Shown here in pieces: positions 46,774 through 59,039 of a DNA stretch of 64,000 nucleotides; position 1 is the first letter of the stretch, and each line of letters opens with the position of its first letter. The stretch lies in NCBI GenBank assembly GCA_022747635.1, contig JAKTNV010000005.1:40052738-40116737 (forward strand). The letters run 5' to 3'. This DNA comes from Hetaerina americana (Eukaryota; Arthropoda; Insecta; Odonata; Calopterygidae). The position numbers and the translations under genes were made by a program. The notes below the pieces were generated by a model. The model did no database searches. It saw nothing but the letters and a program-made list of their open reading frames with translations, and was not told the origin of the DNA.

Positions 46774-48600
46774 TGCTTCTGGTATAGTGATCCTTTAGGT
46801 ATATAGGAGTGAAAATGATTCTTCCACGGGACCAAATATTTACTGCTAGAGTAGCAGGGTTAACAGAAAAATTACATGCTGGGGATATTTCCAAAAAGCG
46901 TTAAGCAGGAGCGAAACTTACGCGATAGTCTTGGGGAGCTGAGAACTGCAGAGCGTCAACAAGTGAATTCTTCGACTTTTCCTCTAAAATATGTGTGCTT
47001 GCTTGGTGTAGAGCTCTGATTTTCAAAAATTTCCACAATGTTGCAGAATATAAAGGAGGAGGGGAGAATCGTGAGGAAAAAAAGGAAGCTAAAAAATTAC
47101 ATCGAGAAAAATGCTCGCACCCAAAACGGTACCTCTTGTCATTAGCACAATTGAGTACGTAAATTAATCATCGTCCTTCATATTTCACGCCACGGAAACC
47201 GACTTAACACAATTCACAGCATTTCCACGAATCATTCGAGTTGATTCACATGAGAGGTAATCGAAAACTTTGCGAGGGACCAAAGATGCGAGGTAGAGAG
47301 CGATTAAGCACAAAAAACGATCCCTTATTGCAACTAAGAAAAACAAAAATATTAGATAAACTGTTTGACGGTGTGCTATCAAAGGATTACTACTTACCCT
47401 CATTCATTTAATTTTTTTAGTTTGACATGCTTCAGAGAAAACATCATTTTCTTGGAAAGATCACTCCGGCGTTCAACGAAAGGTTTATGAATAAAATAAA
47501 TAGATACGACAAATGTGTATTTCATTTCCAGGGCCACCCATTCCTAATTTCAGAGAAAATTACCTAGAGTTTAAATATGGTTCTGTCCGAATACTCGGCC
47601 TGTCCCGCCCGAGATCATGCCACACATTTTGTAGACACAATTATTTAATGACCACAAAAAATGCAATGAGAGAAGATGACCGCGCGAAGGCTCGGAAGTG
47701 GCTGCGGTAGGAGACGGCTAAAGGGAGCAAGAAAAAAAAATAAGTGGGAGTGGGCGAGAGAGGAAGGGATGGGAAGCGTGATGGGTGAGGAGTAGTAAGG
47801 GGGGAGGGAGGAAGGCAGGCGGCGGAGAGGGGAAAGGGGCGTTGCCCGCCATTGAGGAGTCCACGAGCAGCTAAGCGCCACCTGGCACGACGCCTGCAGG
47901 ATTCTCGAAAGATGTTTCTCGGCAGCTCCTTGGGAGGTTTTCATGCCCATAATTCATCGTGCAAGGGAGAAGTACGACATAAACAGCGTTTGAGGGGCAG
48001 GTGCTCCCCGTACACCTCACGCCACAGCCAAAGACGGGTTGAAGTACTCGAGAGAGCCGTAAGGAGAGAAAAAGAAGCTAGGAAATGATTGCGAGACTCC
48101 GAAAGAAATCTAGAAAACCTTTTTTTTTTAAGGTTAGGGTTGCCTTAACACAACTCCTCTATTTTTCTCTCTCTTCCCCCCCTCGTTCTCTCCTACGTAC
48201 ATTCAAACACAAAACTGCTCGTGCCAATAAAATGCTTTGCTCGTGCTGGCATTCATTGACGATTACAACAGACGACCGATTCCCGACCTCTACACTCCAC
48301 GGAACAGTCACGCTCCGCAGCGCGTTTCGGCGAGTAGTTTTTTTTTTTTGTTTTCGAGATTTCCTTACTTCCCCGCTTCAATCCCAACATCCAATTTGTA
48401 GAGTGGAGGCACTATAAGTTGAGCAACGTGAGGACTACTTTAATAACGAAGAATCGGCGCTCCCAAAAATTATCGAATGTCGTTGACTTTGAAAATATAC
48501 TTACTTTTGCTCGCACATACATTGAGTCAATTAAGTATATGATACCACTAAGTTTAACTTCTAAATTAGAGAGTAAAGGTATCCTAAGCACTAAAAGTTA
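46774..48600. other. Intergenic DNA with GC-rich island (47,640-48,420)
   Basis: The island is purine-rich on plus to about 47,860 and pyrimidine-rich after 48,160. Frames up to 110 codons are unrecognised. Confidence 0.4.
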
Positions 48601-48610
48601 ACTATGAAGT

Positions 48611-49232
48611 ATCAAGGGAGCGATTTAGACCAGGATAGTCAAAGTCGTAGGGACATACGAAAATGAATTACATTAGGGAAAGAAGGTATTACAAGGAGGG
48701 GCAAGAGGAGTTCATGCATGGGACGTAGATGAAGGATGTTAAGAAAAAACTTACGAAAATTTTGATATGGGGCGAGGTTTTGCGTGGCTCGGAAACTTGG
48801 CTATTGAAGCAAGAGATAGGTATAAACTGGAGCTTATCAGATATGGGTTTGGACAAGAATGGAAAAAATTAAAGGCTAGAAAAGAAAAAGAGCGATCAAG
48901 CACCAGCGATTGCAGGAGAGAAGAGAGAGCATTTGCTGGAAGAAATCGTGAGGCGGCAAGAAAAGTGGGTGGACAGAATTGGTGATTGAATGTTGAAAAC
49001 CGTGATAGTGGGAGAACTTTAGGCAGGAGAAGTATGGGGAGGAAGAAAATACAGAATATTTGACGGCATGAAGGTAGGTTGAAATGAATACGGAATTGAA
49101 GAAGGGTTTACCATATCTTGAATGCTATGGTGTAGGGTATCACACTGTATCTTGGATGGCAAGGTTTAGAAATTTTGCAGTAGTTCGTCTGTATGTTCAT
49201 CTAAAACGTACGCCCAACGGTAGACCACCATA
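48611..49232 (+). mobile_element. Decayed LINE reverse transcriptase relic with 3' UTR
   Basis: Nucleotide-level match to copy A from gaccaggatagtcaaagtcg (48,629) through gttaagaaaaaacttacgaa (48,738) and cggaaacttggctattgaag (48,790). It keeps the 3' UTR motif as acgtacgcccaacggtagac (49,207-49,226). There are many indels and stops, and no usable frame. Confidence 0.8.
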
Positions 49233-52200
49233 TTAGAATCAACAGCGCTATTTAAACTCAAAAGAAATGTGAGATAAAACCTGCTATTTTCCGTGGATTA
49301 AAGATCCATGCGTGACGCGAGGTCGAACGAGTTTAAGTTAAATATTTAATGGACCAGAAATTAAAAGTCCCGGCACAACTTAAAGTACATTGAAATTAAT
49401 GATTATTTTATATGTATATGCGCAATATACCCATAAAATAAGCACTCAGATCCCTAAGGGTTCCGCGAACCTATGTTCGAAAAGCCTCGCAGTGGAGTGT
49501 TCACCTCGTTCCTCAACCCTAAGTGCAACACTACCTGTTTCTAGAAAGGTAAGTGCAAATGCGTTTGTCTCACGAAACATCGTACAGAAAGTCGTGTCCG
49601 CTCGAGGCATCATCACACATTTCCATCTGCCTTTAATTTCAACTTATCCGCGTGTATTTCGATTTCCTTCCATAGAAATATTACTCTGAGCGCAGGCAAG
49701 AAGGCAGATGTTTTAGTTCGCGTTCCTGAGTCTACTTCCTTGCGCGCGCGACAAGGGGGCGTTCGTTTCATCCGAGTGACCAAGCGCTTAATTTATTCTC
49801 TCATATGTCGGCACGCCCTCTGCATCAATTCTTTCTGAGTTACCTACTACATACGGCCTTCCGAAATGAATGCGTCAACGCACGGACGAGCGAAAGTAAA
49901 TTCACTCAGCAGTTAATGGGGACAAACGATCATTAGCCCACAATGATAACAGAATAAATAGTAAGTTTCAAGACCCAAATAGTAATTACTAAAACACTGG
50001 TTTATTTAGATAAATGACCAAACGATGCTGAATCATAAAAGATAGCGATTAATCTCTGAAATGCTTTCGTGTAAGTGCTCTCAAAATGCACACAGCTATG
50101 AAATTCTTGAATTGCATCTTGCATGTCGGGTGTTGAAATGAAAAATGAACGGAGCAACAGAAATCATCGTGATTGTATTCTCAAGTTAAATTAACAGACT
50201 CAAAGATCGAGTAAAGCTGAAATTTTGCATGCCTAAATGTGGCCTAATGCGGAATGATATATGTATGTACTTCATTGTTTCAATAAAGTTTAACGACAAT
50301 CCGTCTGGTGAAACCAGGTTCTTTTAAGAAGGACTCACACATTCTGAATGCATCATGATTTACATCAGTTTTGCCTAGACAATACGTTCCCGATGGATTA
50401 ACTTTAATTTTATTCTGCTCTTCCGTGGTTTCTTAAGGGCAACAGTACATGAAATATGTTGAACCAACGCCAACCTATCACGGGTCATATGTTTAGAAAG
50501 ATGCTCATCAATGTTCAAAGATTTATTTTAAGAGCATTAGTAATATTAAAACAATGCAATTGCAATTTCAGAAATAAAAAAGTGCTCCATTCATCCAGTG
50601 AGAAGAATCTAATTTATGAGGTAGGTACCACATAAAAAAGAATAAAAAACTGTGGAAAAGCAAAGTATTACCGCCACGCAAAAGTGCAATTTCCTCAACA
50701 ATTAAAGTCCGGCCACCGCCCTCGCCTATGGTTTACGACGCAATGAAATATGCTGACATCCTTCTCACCTGCTGAGACCCCGTTGCCACGGGGAAGAGAG
50801 CGACAAGTGAACAAAAATGGCCGCGTCCCAAAGTAAGTGCATTGACGCCCCCTCGAGGAAAAAGTAGCCCTTCTTTACTCGGATGTTGGCGCCGCTCCTC
50901 AACCTTCCGGAGGAAATTCCTGACGGTGTCCCCTCAAATAATGAACCTCGTCCTGTCTCTCCAAGGCATACCGGTGCTAACATAAAGAGGCAGACACGCG
51001 CCTACCACCCTATCTCCGCCGGACGAAGAATGGAATGCCGCTGGATGCTTCCGAAATGACGTCAATGTTCTTCGCGTCCCCATCGATGGAATTCCAGCAC
51101 AAGCAGGTACACACTTTACGCATATACGCATTACGCATATACGTGTGCAAGGCTGCACCCTTGGGAGGTGGCGGAGTATAACAGATGGATGACAGCGGGA
51201 TAGATCAAGTTGCGCCAGCAATAAGTCCGTCGGCAGAGTGCGTAATGGCAAAGGACAGACGTGAATGCCAAAACTTTGCTCATTGCTCAAAAATGCTCAT
51301 TTTCCGTTTCACGGGTTGAAAGAAGTTATTTTCACAGCAATATTCCCGGATTTATCCATTTAAAAATTGACGAAATATACTTGCTTTACACTAATAATGG
51401 AAAGTCGTGACAAAATGCGATAAATAGATGTTTGAAATTTAGCATAGCTTCTTCAATTTTTTATAAATGACGTTCGTGTGTTAGACACTTCCTTCACGGG
51501 GTGCAATTACCTGCCGAATGCTCTCAATGCGGCCAAACGTAAGAAAATAAATTCCCATTGTTCCTTAGGTCTAGTTAAGCGAAGTTTATTCAACACGGAT
51601 TCGCATATTCTTAATAGATCATACTTTATAACAGTTTTGCCAAGAGATTTATTTTCCCGATTAATTTATTTTAAACTAAACAGAAATGATACATTTACTT
51701 TTTTATCATATTTGAGTTTAATTGAAATTTGGGCGTCTCATAGCATAGTTCATTTATACTATAGTCTCGGAATCCGCAAATGAACTTAGTAGTGCAACAT
51801 TATGTTGGTAATTCGTGACAATGAACTCTTATCGAATATTACAAATGTGATTAAGCCAAATTGCGGGATGACAGTAATGAGTGCACCACCACTATTTTCC
51901 ACCTCTTCTGCATACTAAGTGGCCATTGCATCTGTAGGTACGGTGTTCTCACTTAAAAGAGCTACTTAGTAAAGAGCTGCTACAGAAGGCATGTAATGTA
52001 TTTTTTTGCGATTCATGTGGTCGATGGAGCATGTATTCCGTTCAACCTAAACCAGGTGCACTTACTCAGCACATGATGCTCTAGAACCTGTCACCACCAT
52101 TCAGTCGAGGGCTTGCATTGATATGTACAAATCAATGTGAAGAATGTGGAAACACCGATTCGTAATCCGTTTTGGGTTATTAATAGGATTCGGTGACTAA

Positions 52201-52705
52201 ATTAAGATGAAAAGTCAACAAATATAAATTTCATGGAAAATTCTTCCAATGGTGACCCTCTAACGCTGGTCGAAATTCTGGTTTTTATAGTACTATGACT
52301 GAACAATTGTAATTTAACTAACCTAATGAATTTCAAAGTCTAAATGTGCATGGTAATCATACAGAGAAATGAATGCACAACATATCCAGTTTAAGCGGTT
52401 GATTTCTCATAATAAGCAAGGACTTTGCCTTACAAGAAACTAGTACTAATCATAGGAAACATAAAAGTGGCGGGAATTTTTATAATAGAACCACTGAAAT
52501 ATTGCCGAAGGCAATAACAGCTGTGTGTATTTCAATTAAAATCATACCAGAGACAATACTATGAACATGCATTCGGTAGGCACAAATCAGTTTACCGCTG
52601 ACATTAATTCTTGGTTAAAAATTATTTAAAATGAATTTTTCACTTAATATACAAGCTCATCCGCCATAATTTACGAAAATCACATTTTCTTTCAACAGCT
52701 CATTT
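49233..52705. other. Intergenic DNA with a small GC-rich island (50,750-51,260)
   Basis: Mostly AT-rich. At 51,117-51,141 a short near-direct repeat (acgcatatacgc, acgcatatacg) is present. No gene or element recognised. Confidence 0.4.
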
Positions 52706-52925
52706 TGAAACCCGGCTTCGACATTAGCCTACTCTTAAGGAAAAGCGGCGCCAAGGGGTCCGACGAATGGTGTACTCAACTTGAAGTGCTCTCCACATAG
52801 CACCTCAAGTGGGGTTTGGATATCACTGAAAAATACATATTGTCTCCATCGGAATCCGAACCCAGACCCTCGGGGTGACAAGCTACTACATTAGTCACCG
52901 CAACAACCTGACCTCCACGTTTATA
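52706..52925 (-). mobile_element. tRNA-derived SINE, family S2
   Basis: On the minus strand the head has a tRNA-like region (tgcggtgactaatgtagtag, then gggttcggattccg as a B box at about 52,851-52,864), followed by a body shared with 55,282-55,536 (ttttcagtgatatccaaacc...gccgaagccggg). It is distinct from the SINE at 42,338. Acceptor pairing is poor, so it is not a tRNA gene. Confidence 0.7.
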
Positions 52926-54029
52926 AGATATAAAAGACCGATCCCCCCTGCTATTTGTCTTCCAAGTGTTCTCAATCTTCTGATATGGCGTTCTCATATT
53001 CCCTGGGGTGCTTTCATTACAAATGATCAGACATGTATTTACATTTTGACTCATTATTGATTGAAAGCATCACTATATCACACGTAAATAAAAAACACGA
53101 AAATATAATGCCATCGATGGATTTGCCTTGCTGCGATTAAAGTTGTAGATCCTTTAGTCCCCGATATACCCTGAAGTCATCTAACACGGACGGCAGGCGC
53201 ATACACAAAATAGGGTTCGTTCGGCTCGAATGCGGCCCTGGGTCCTGCTTGACTCCAGGTGCGGAGGAATAATGGGATCCGGGTACCACGCAATTCTGAT
53301 AATAGCGACGCTCGAAGAAGCACTGACCGACACGCGTTGATGAGTCGCACGGGAAAGAGGAAGAGGACTCCCGGCCATGAGGAAGGGAGGTGTGGGGAAG
53401 GCGAGACGGATGGAGGCACGGTGGAGAGAGGAAGGATTCGGTGTAAGGAGAAAGAAGGCTTTCTTTCACGACGAGGAGTCACCTTGCGGCAAGGGTGAGC
53501 GACAGCGCGGAACACGCAGTGATGTATGCGAGAGGCAAGGACGAACGGATCGCCTGCGCGGGTATCAGTACACCCAGCGTTTGCCTTATAGCCTCTGTGT
53601 TTGATAAACGAATGGCAATGGTGAAACCTCTCTCGTTGAAACAGAGCGTTTGTCATATTCATCGCCACGAGGCCATCACTATCATAGTTTACATTACTAC
53701 AAGAGGGGCATTTCGGCATAAAATATAATTCGAAAAACATAGTGTCGTTTTTACTTCTCTGTACTCGCACTCGTAAACTACACTGACTTTAATAGAGGAT
53801 TTTTATCGTTCAATCTTTAATGGTACTCCAACTAAATTATTTTATTTGCTTTTATTTAGCATTCGTAATTTTTTCAATTGAATTGGATATTTTGTTTCCA
53901 CTTCACTGTCTTCTGGAGTAACTACAAATAAATTGACCTTGTGAAATAAGAAAGCCATGTTCTACCTCAATATTTTTTCCCGAAGCCTATTATTTTATGT
54001 TTTATTTATATTTTTGGGATAGATAACAT
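52926..54029. other. Intergenic DNA with a GC-rich island (53,160-53,560)
   Basis: A 197-codon frame (53177-53770, minus) spans the island and its AT-richer edge. I recognise no domain, and overlapping frames exist on both strands, so it is not called as a gene. Confidence 0.35.
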
Positions 54030-55235
54030 TCCCGTCCATCTACTAAAAGATTTAGGTAAACGAGAAAGGGAGAGCTTTTATGGGCTAATTAGTAGCTTTT
54101 ATGTAGAGGAATTTGGCTGGAAGAATTAGTTAGTGGTAGTTCCAACTCCAACAAAGGGGAAAGTAGCCGAATATGAGGGTTTTAGAAGAACAAGTCTAAT
54201 TTAACTCACAGAGGAAAAGGGCTAATTATTAAGTGGATGATGATCAGTCGGGAAAGGGGAGAGGTGTGCCCGATGCCAGAGGAGTAATGAGATCACTAAT
54301 AGAGAAGAACATTAAATATTATCAGGATATGTTAATATGTTTTGTAGATTTTCAGAGGGCGTTTGATAGAGTGAAATGGGTAAAATAAAAGAATGTTTTG
54401 CAGAAAATAGGAATAGACTGGAGAGAGACGACTTACCCTCAGCCTTCACATGTCTCAAGCTGCTGAGATGCGCGTGAAGCATGGAGAGTTGGGATGAGCA
54501 GTTTTAGTAAGAGGAGTAAGACAGGAACGCCCATTATCATTCGTCATTTTTAACTTACATGTGTTAATGGCAAAAATGACGAGGAAAGAACTGGAAATAG
54601 GAATGGAAGTGGGAGGGGATTTCATGAAATAAATTTGATTTGAGGATGATCAAGCCTCAGTTAACCAATCAGCCAAGTAATTATAGTCATTGCTGAGGGC
54701 ATTCGAAAATCAGTGTGATAGGTACTGGCTGAGAATCAGTGCATGTAAAACAAAGATTATAGGAATTTCGAGACAGAAGAAAGTTTAATCACACGCTAAA
54801 ATAGGATTGCTAAAACTGTATCAGGTGGAACAGTTTACGTACCCTGAAGGTGTCTTGGACAAAGCTGGTCTCAGTAATAAGGATATAAGAATAGAATCGC
54901 GTTAGATAACGAAACTTTCACAAGAACATGGGAATTGATGGCTGAGATGTTAAGTAAGGACGTTAAAAAAAGAGTAGTGGGATGCTATAGAGGCAGTGGT
55001 GTGAATAAAAATTTCAAATGGACCGATAGGATATTCATTGAAGAAGTACTAGGCGTGTTGGGGGAGGAGTGGGGATTGATGGCAGAAATCCAAAGAAGGT
55101 GGTAAAATTGGATGCAGAGCACTTTGATTGAGGATGGAATGCTGAAGACCGTGATAGAGGGAAGGGCATTAGGCAAGGGAGGTGGAGGAAGGAATAGGTT
55201 TGTGATGTTAAAAGAAAAGAAGACTAAATGGGAAA
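54030..55235 (+). pseudogene. LINE reverse transcriptase, many breaks
   Basis: Blocks in order: RERESFYGLISSFYVEEFGW (start of RT), VVVPTPTKGKVAEYEGFRRT, ICFVDFQRAFDRVKW (first catalytic D block), RPLSFVIFNLHV-like (after VRRGVRQERPLS), FEDDQASVNQSAK (the FADD block, with A changed to E), QVEQFTYPEGVLDKAGLS, then EEVLGVLGEEWGLMAEIQRR and GMLKTVIEGRALGKGG. Stops and frame changes separate them. The E in FEDD would be expected to harm catalysis even if the frame were intact. Confidence 0.85.
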
Positions 55236-55281
55236 TTCAAGTATAGTTCATTGAAGTGCGGGGTGTCAGGTATTTTCTCGT

Positions 55282-55536
55282 AGTAGTAGTTGTTAGGGGA
55301 GGCGACCGACAGCTAAGGTCATTTGCGCCATAGGGGATGGACAGGAAAGGATGAAGGGTGGAGAGAAACCTGGCGTCGGCATTAGCCTACTCTTTACGAA
55401 AGGCGCCAAGGGGTCCGCAGTTTAACGTCCCATCCAACGGACGGCGTACTTACTCAAAGTGCCCTCCACAAAGTACCTCAAGTAGGGATCGAGATACCTC
55501 TGAAAAATATTCAACACCGCCGGGATATGAACCCGC
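55282..55536 (-). mobile_element. SINE of family S2 nested in a LINE, with 10-bp target-site duplication
   Basis: Flanked by attttctcgt on both sides (55272-55281 and 55537-55546). On the minus strand it starts with gcgggttcatatcccggcgg, a B box without the preceding A box, so it is 5'-truncated. It shares its body with 52,706-52,925 (gcattagcctactcttta versus acattagcctactcttaa; gcgccaaggggtccg in both) and ends with ACT triplets (agtagtagt on plus). Confidence 0.85.
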
Positions 55537-55622
55537 ATTTTCTCGTTAGGCGAGGCTAAGAAATGTATCGTTGTACAGCTTGAGTTCAACCAAAACCTAC
55601 GGTAAACGTCAGACTACCATAT

Positions 55623-57179
55623 AAATATATTTATATTTTTGAATAATTCCTAATTATCACTTTAAATATAAAAACGTGAATAGCTCTGCAAATGAACGCC
55701 GAAACTGTCTTCCGAACAAGGCGAATCTCAAATGGTGTTGAGTAACTGTGGGAATTATCTCCGTTAGTTTGATTATCCAATGAATGATACATACGGTGGA
55801 CGCAAATTAAACTTGGAAAAAATGTATACGTGTTTGTACAGAGATAATAACAGTTATTTCACATTTCAATATGAAAATTTTTCAACAAAAGATAAATTTC
55901 ATCGTCAGTTCAACTTTTATACAAATCCTAATCGATGGATGCTCAAAACCTTCAAACCCAATTCTGCCAGGAGAAGATTTAGCTACTGCTCCCTCGAATT
56001 GGAAATTAGGAAAAAAAACCCTGGATTCTGAGACATAAAAGTGCATTTTATGAATACTCTGCCCTAAATAATGCGAAAGACCGTTTAATATGGAATTACT
56101 TCACCCCAACTACGAAAAGCTTACATTTTGAGACGCTGAACTGTGGATGACAACTCACTACGGATTGTGATAACAGATTATTCAACGGTGTGAACTGTGA
56201 AACAGAGGCTGATTGTCATATTATGGAAAGTCAATTCATAATAAAAACTCTCACCATTGTTCATAGTTGCATTCCTTTTCTATCTAAATAAATTCCCATA
56301 GAAGACTTGGAACCACCTGGAACACAATTAGACATATAGCACACGGATGGTAGAAAAGGTCATATGCAGGCGTGAAGGTTCAAAGAGGTTCTAAAAGGAG
56401 CTATGATGACTTGCCGAAGGACTAATGAACTTATGAAATGATCACATTACACTCTGGGGCAAAGAGAAGTGAAAATAAATAAAATCTCTTTTTAATGGCT
56501 GGAGAAGAGCCAAATAGACTTTCGTTTCAGTAATTCTGACAAGCCATTACGAGAAGAAGGGAGAGGAAGTGCGTCCTTCATCAACCCTAAGAGCAACGTA
56601 GAAGATACTCTGCATCTCTTTCGTGAAATAGCATGCATAACATACCAGGTTAATATGAGAAATGGATCATTATATGGATGAACAAATAAATAAATTATTG
56701 GACACCATGATGGTCTTGCTTGAAAAATTCCTAATGATACTAATATAGGAACTAATTAGCGAGCTAAGAAATGTTTACATTGATAAAATATTGAAAAGAA
56801 ATTGCCAGTTAATCATAAAATTTTTATGAAAAATAAAAATGAATGTATTTTAAATAATAAAATTACTACTTAATCGATAGCCAACAATTATAAACTATTC
56901 AAACCTTCAATTTCAAGACGATGGTTTTATTAATTTTTAAAATTCCGAACACAGCTCTCAAGCACTCTTTAAACACATTAACGTTGCAGTGTGTACTCAA
57001 ATATCGCTAACCGCACCAACAAATTACCTATTTTTAAATATTTACTCGCAGAAAGAAAGTTAGTTAAAACGCCATTGCAACAATAGGGTTTCGGTCGGCA
57101 ATCAGAACCTCCAGAAAACACACCATCGAGCACCAAATAAAACTCACACTAACAATTCGTCGGTACATAAACTTCCCCG
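55623..57179. other. AT-rich intergenic DNA
   Basis: An 83-codon frame at 55780-56031 (plus) is unrecognised and of the size expected by chance. Nothing else seen. Confidence 0.4.
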
Positions 57180-58480
57180 CGGATATCATTTTAAAATATT
57201 TTTCAAACCGCACTTATTAGGAACGAGCCTTCCTCCATTCACTGTGACACAGTCTTTTGACATAAAAGCCAACTCCGCGCTCGCCGCGGAGCCCTTTTTC
57301 CTCTCCCGAGGGACACACGTCGCATCCACCACACAGAGAGCGAGAGAGAGAGAAAAGTCGGAATTAGTGAATGAAAAGTGCGGAGCTCGTAAAAAAAACG
57401 AACGAATTCGAGAAACAAGAGAAGACAGGAACAAATATGACTATATTTAAAGTATTCGTGCATAAATGTAGTCACGGGAAGCGGCCACCGTTTCTCCCTT
57501 ATGCGACACAAGAAAGAGAGAGAGATATATATATGGAGAAGAGAAAAGGAGGGAAGGGTGGATCAAGTGAAAGACCTCGAAATCATTTTCCGCAAAGCGC
57601 CAAAGGAGAAAGGATACCGAGGGTAGGAAAGGGGTACGGGGGGATTTGCGGAAGAAGTGGGAGAGGGGGGGGGCGAGTGGTAGATGAGGACGATATACGA
57701 GCGGTTAAAAAGGAGAGAAGACACGGTAACACCTGTTGGATTACACTAACGAGACTGCTGTATTGGGAGTCGAGAGGGAAGCACGAGGAGTGGGGGGAGG
57801 GAGGGAAGGGGTTAGGGATGGGACCACAAGAGCAACGGCAATGTGCGATCTGAGCGAAAAAAAACCCTTTTTGCGCCCTTCACGTGCGTACGTACGCACA
57901 CGAACACATTCCCTGCCCACCATTTTGAATCCCTACCTTCGAAGCCAACCGCGACCAACATCCCCATCCTTCACTCATTCCATAATCTACCCCCCCTTCT
58001 CTTTCACACACACGCGCATAAAACGCATCCTTTCTTCCATTTTGGGTCCCTCCTCCATTTGGAGAATGGAGATGCCTGATCCGCAGTGCACTCCTGGGAG
58101 CGATGAGGGGCTCGGCTCGTGCGTGTGAGAGAGGTGCGGAATGAAGGGGATTTGGGGGAGGGTGTGGGGAGGGAAATGAGAGGAAGGGGGGCCGATGTGT
58201 TGATGGGGCAAGCGGAGAGGCGTGACACCTCCGGGGGCCACCGCCACCGATCCCTCCCCTACCACCCAAATGCCGAGGTGTGGCACTGTGGAAAGGGAGA
58301 AGTGGGTGAAGATGAGATATCCAGTCCCCTCTTCAAGAGAAAACAACGCACAAAGGGAAGTCAACAAAAAGCTTTTTAATGAGACAAAGGTCTGTTGGTG
58401 TGGGTGTTGGCTCGGAGTCGACCCCCCGAGCGAGCGAGGAAAGGGAAAATTCTCGCGCCAAATACGACTGACTTTGTGAT
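57180..58480. other. GC-rich island, purine-rich then mixed
   Basis: GA-rich from 57,330 to 57,850 with (AG)n and (TA)n short runs (57,509-57,532), then pyrimidine-rich to 58,060 and G-rich to 58,350. Overlapping frames up to 160 codons on both strands, low complexity. Confidence 0.4.
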
Positions 58481-58874
58481 TCGGGGATTAACAACGTATG
58501 AGAACGTTTGATCGTCATATTTCAGTTTTCTCACGTGAAAATCCAAGCGAATTCGTTATTTCATTTGCTACTTCCATAAAGAAGTCTTCAGTTTCATAAT
58601 TATTGACTTTTTCTCGTGCATTCTGCACTTAAAATTTGACACGATGGATGATTGGAGCAGATGGTGACGGCAGTGGGCAGTAAGCCAACGTGACCATTAT
58701 CAACAGAAACTATTGCGTAAAAACTAATAGAAATTTTGGAATTTCCTCCTGGAGATCCACCGGAGGATGTTTGAACAAATAAGATCGCGTGCCGCGTGGA
58801 AGAGCTAGATTTGTATAAGTTTGAAATGTTATAAGTTCAACAGATTCAGGCTTGAGGTCGTGGAAGTTCATCAT

Positions 58875-59039
58875 AATGAAATAAGGACAATTTGCACTTT
58901 TCCACAGTTTATTTAACGTACGACGCGTTTCAACTCACAGAGTCATCATCAGGTACAAGACCTGATGATGACTCTGTGAGTTGAAACGCGTCGTACGTTA
59001 AATAAACTGTGGAAAAGTGCAAATTGTCCTTATTTCATT
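58875..59039. repeat. Perfect 80-bp inverted repeat (family F2 foldback)
   Basis: The arms 58875-58954 and 58960-59039 are exact reverse complements over all 80 bp, with a 5-base spacer (acaag). Each arm, read outward from the centre, carries CTGATGA, a 5-bp stem II (gactc/gagtt around tgt), GAAA, CGCGTC, then AATAAA about 15 bp on. It is therefore two copies of a hammerhead-like module head to head. Exact pairing implies either recent origin or gene conversion between arms. Confidence 0.93.
58962..58992 (+). ncRNA. Hammerhead-ribozyme-like core (candidate)
   Basis: CTGATGA (58962-58968), one extra T, stem II gactc-tgt-gagtt (58970-58982, one G-T pair), GAAA (58983-58986), then cgcgtc with GTC (58990-58992) as possible cleavage triplet; ACGCGT is self-complementary, which would suit a dimeric stem III. 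C before the core and G after GTC could pair to begin stem I. The extra T after CTGATGA departs from the standard core, so activity is uncertain. Confidence 0.4.

Larger units (their letters stand above)
54030..55622 (+). mobile_element. Decayed RTE-like LINE, interrupted by a SINE
   Basis: Old LINE covering most of the reverse transcriptase and the 3' UTR. Coding similarity runs 54,030-55,235, the 3' UTR continues to 55,271, is interrupted at 55,282-55,536 by a SINE, and resumes with cctacggtaaacgtcagact (55,596-55,615), a variant of the family end motif. Confidence 0.85.

Noticed and set aside
53177..53770. 197-codon open frame on the minus strand
   Set aside because: No recognisable domain, overlapping frames on both strands, and composition changes abruptly along it. 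A homology search would decide; no hit to any protein would confirm the rejection.
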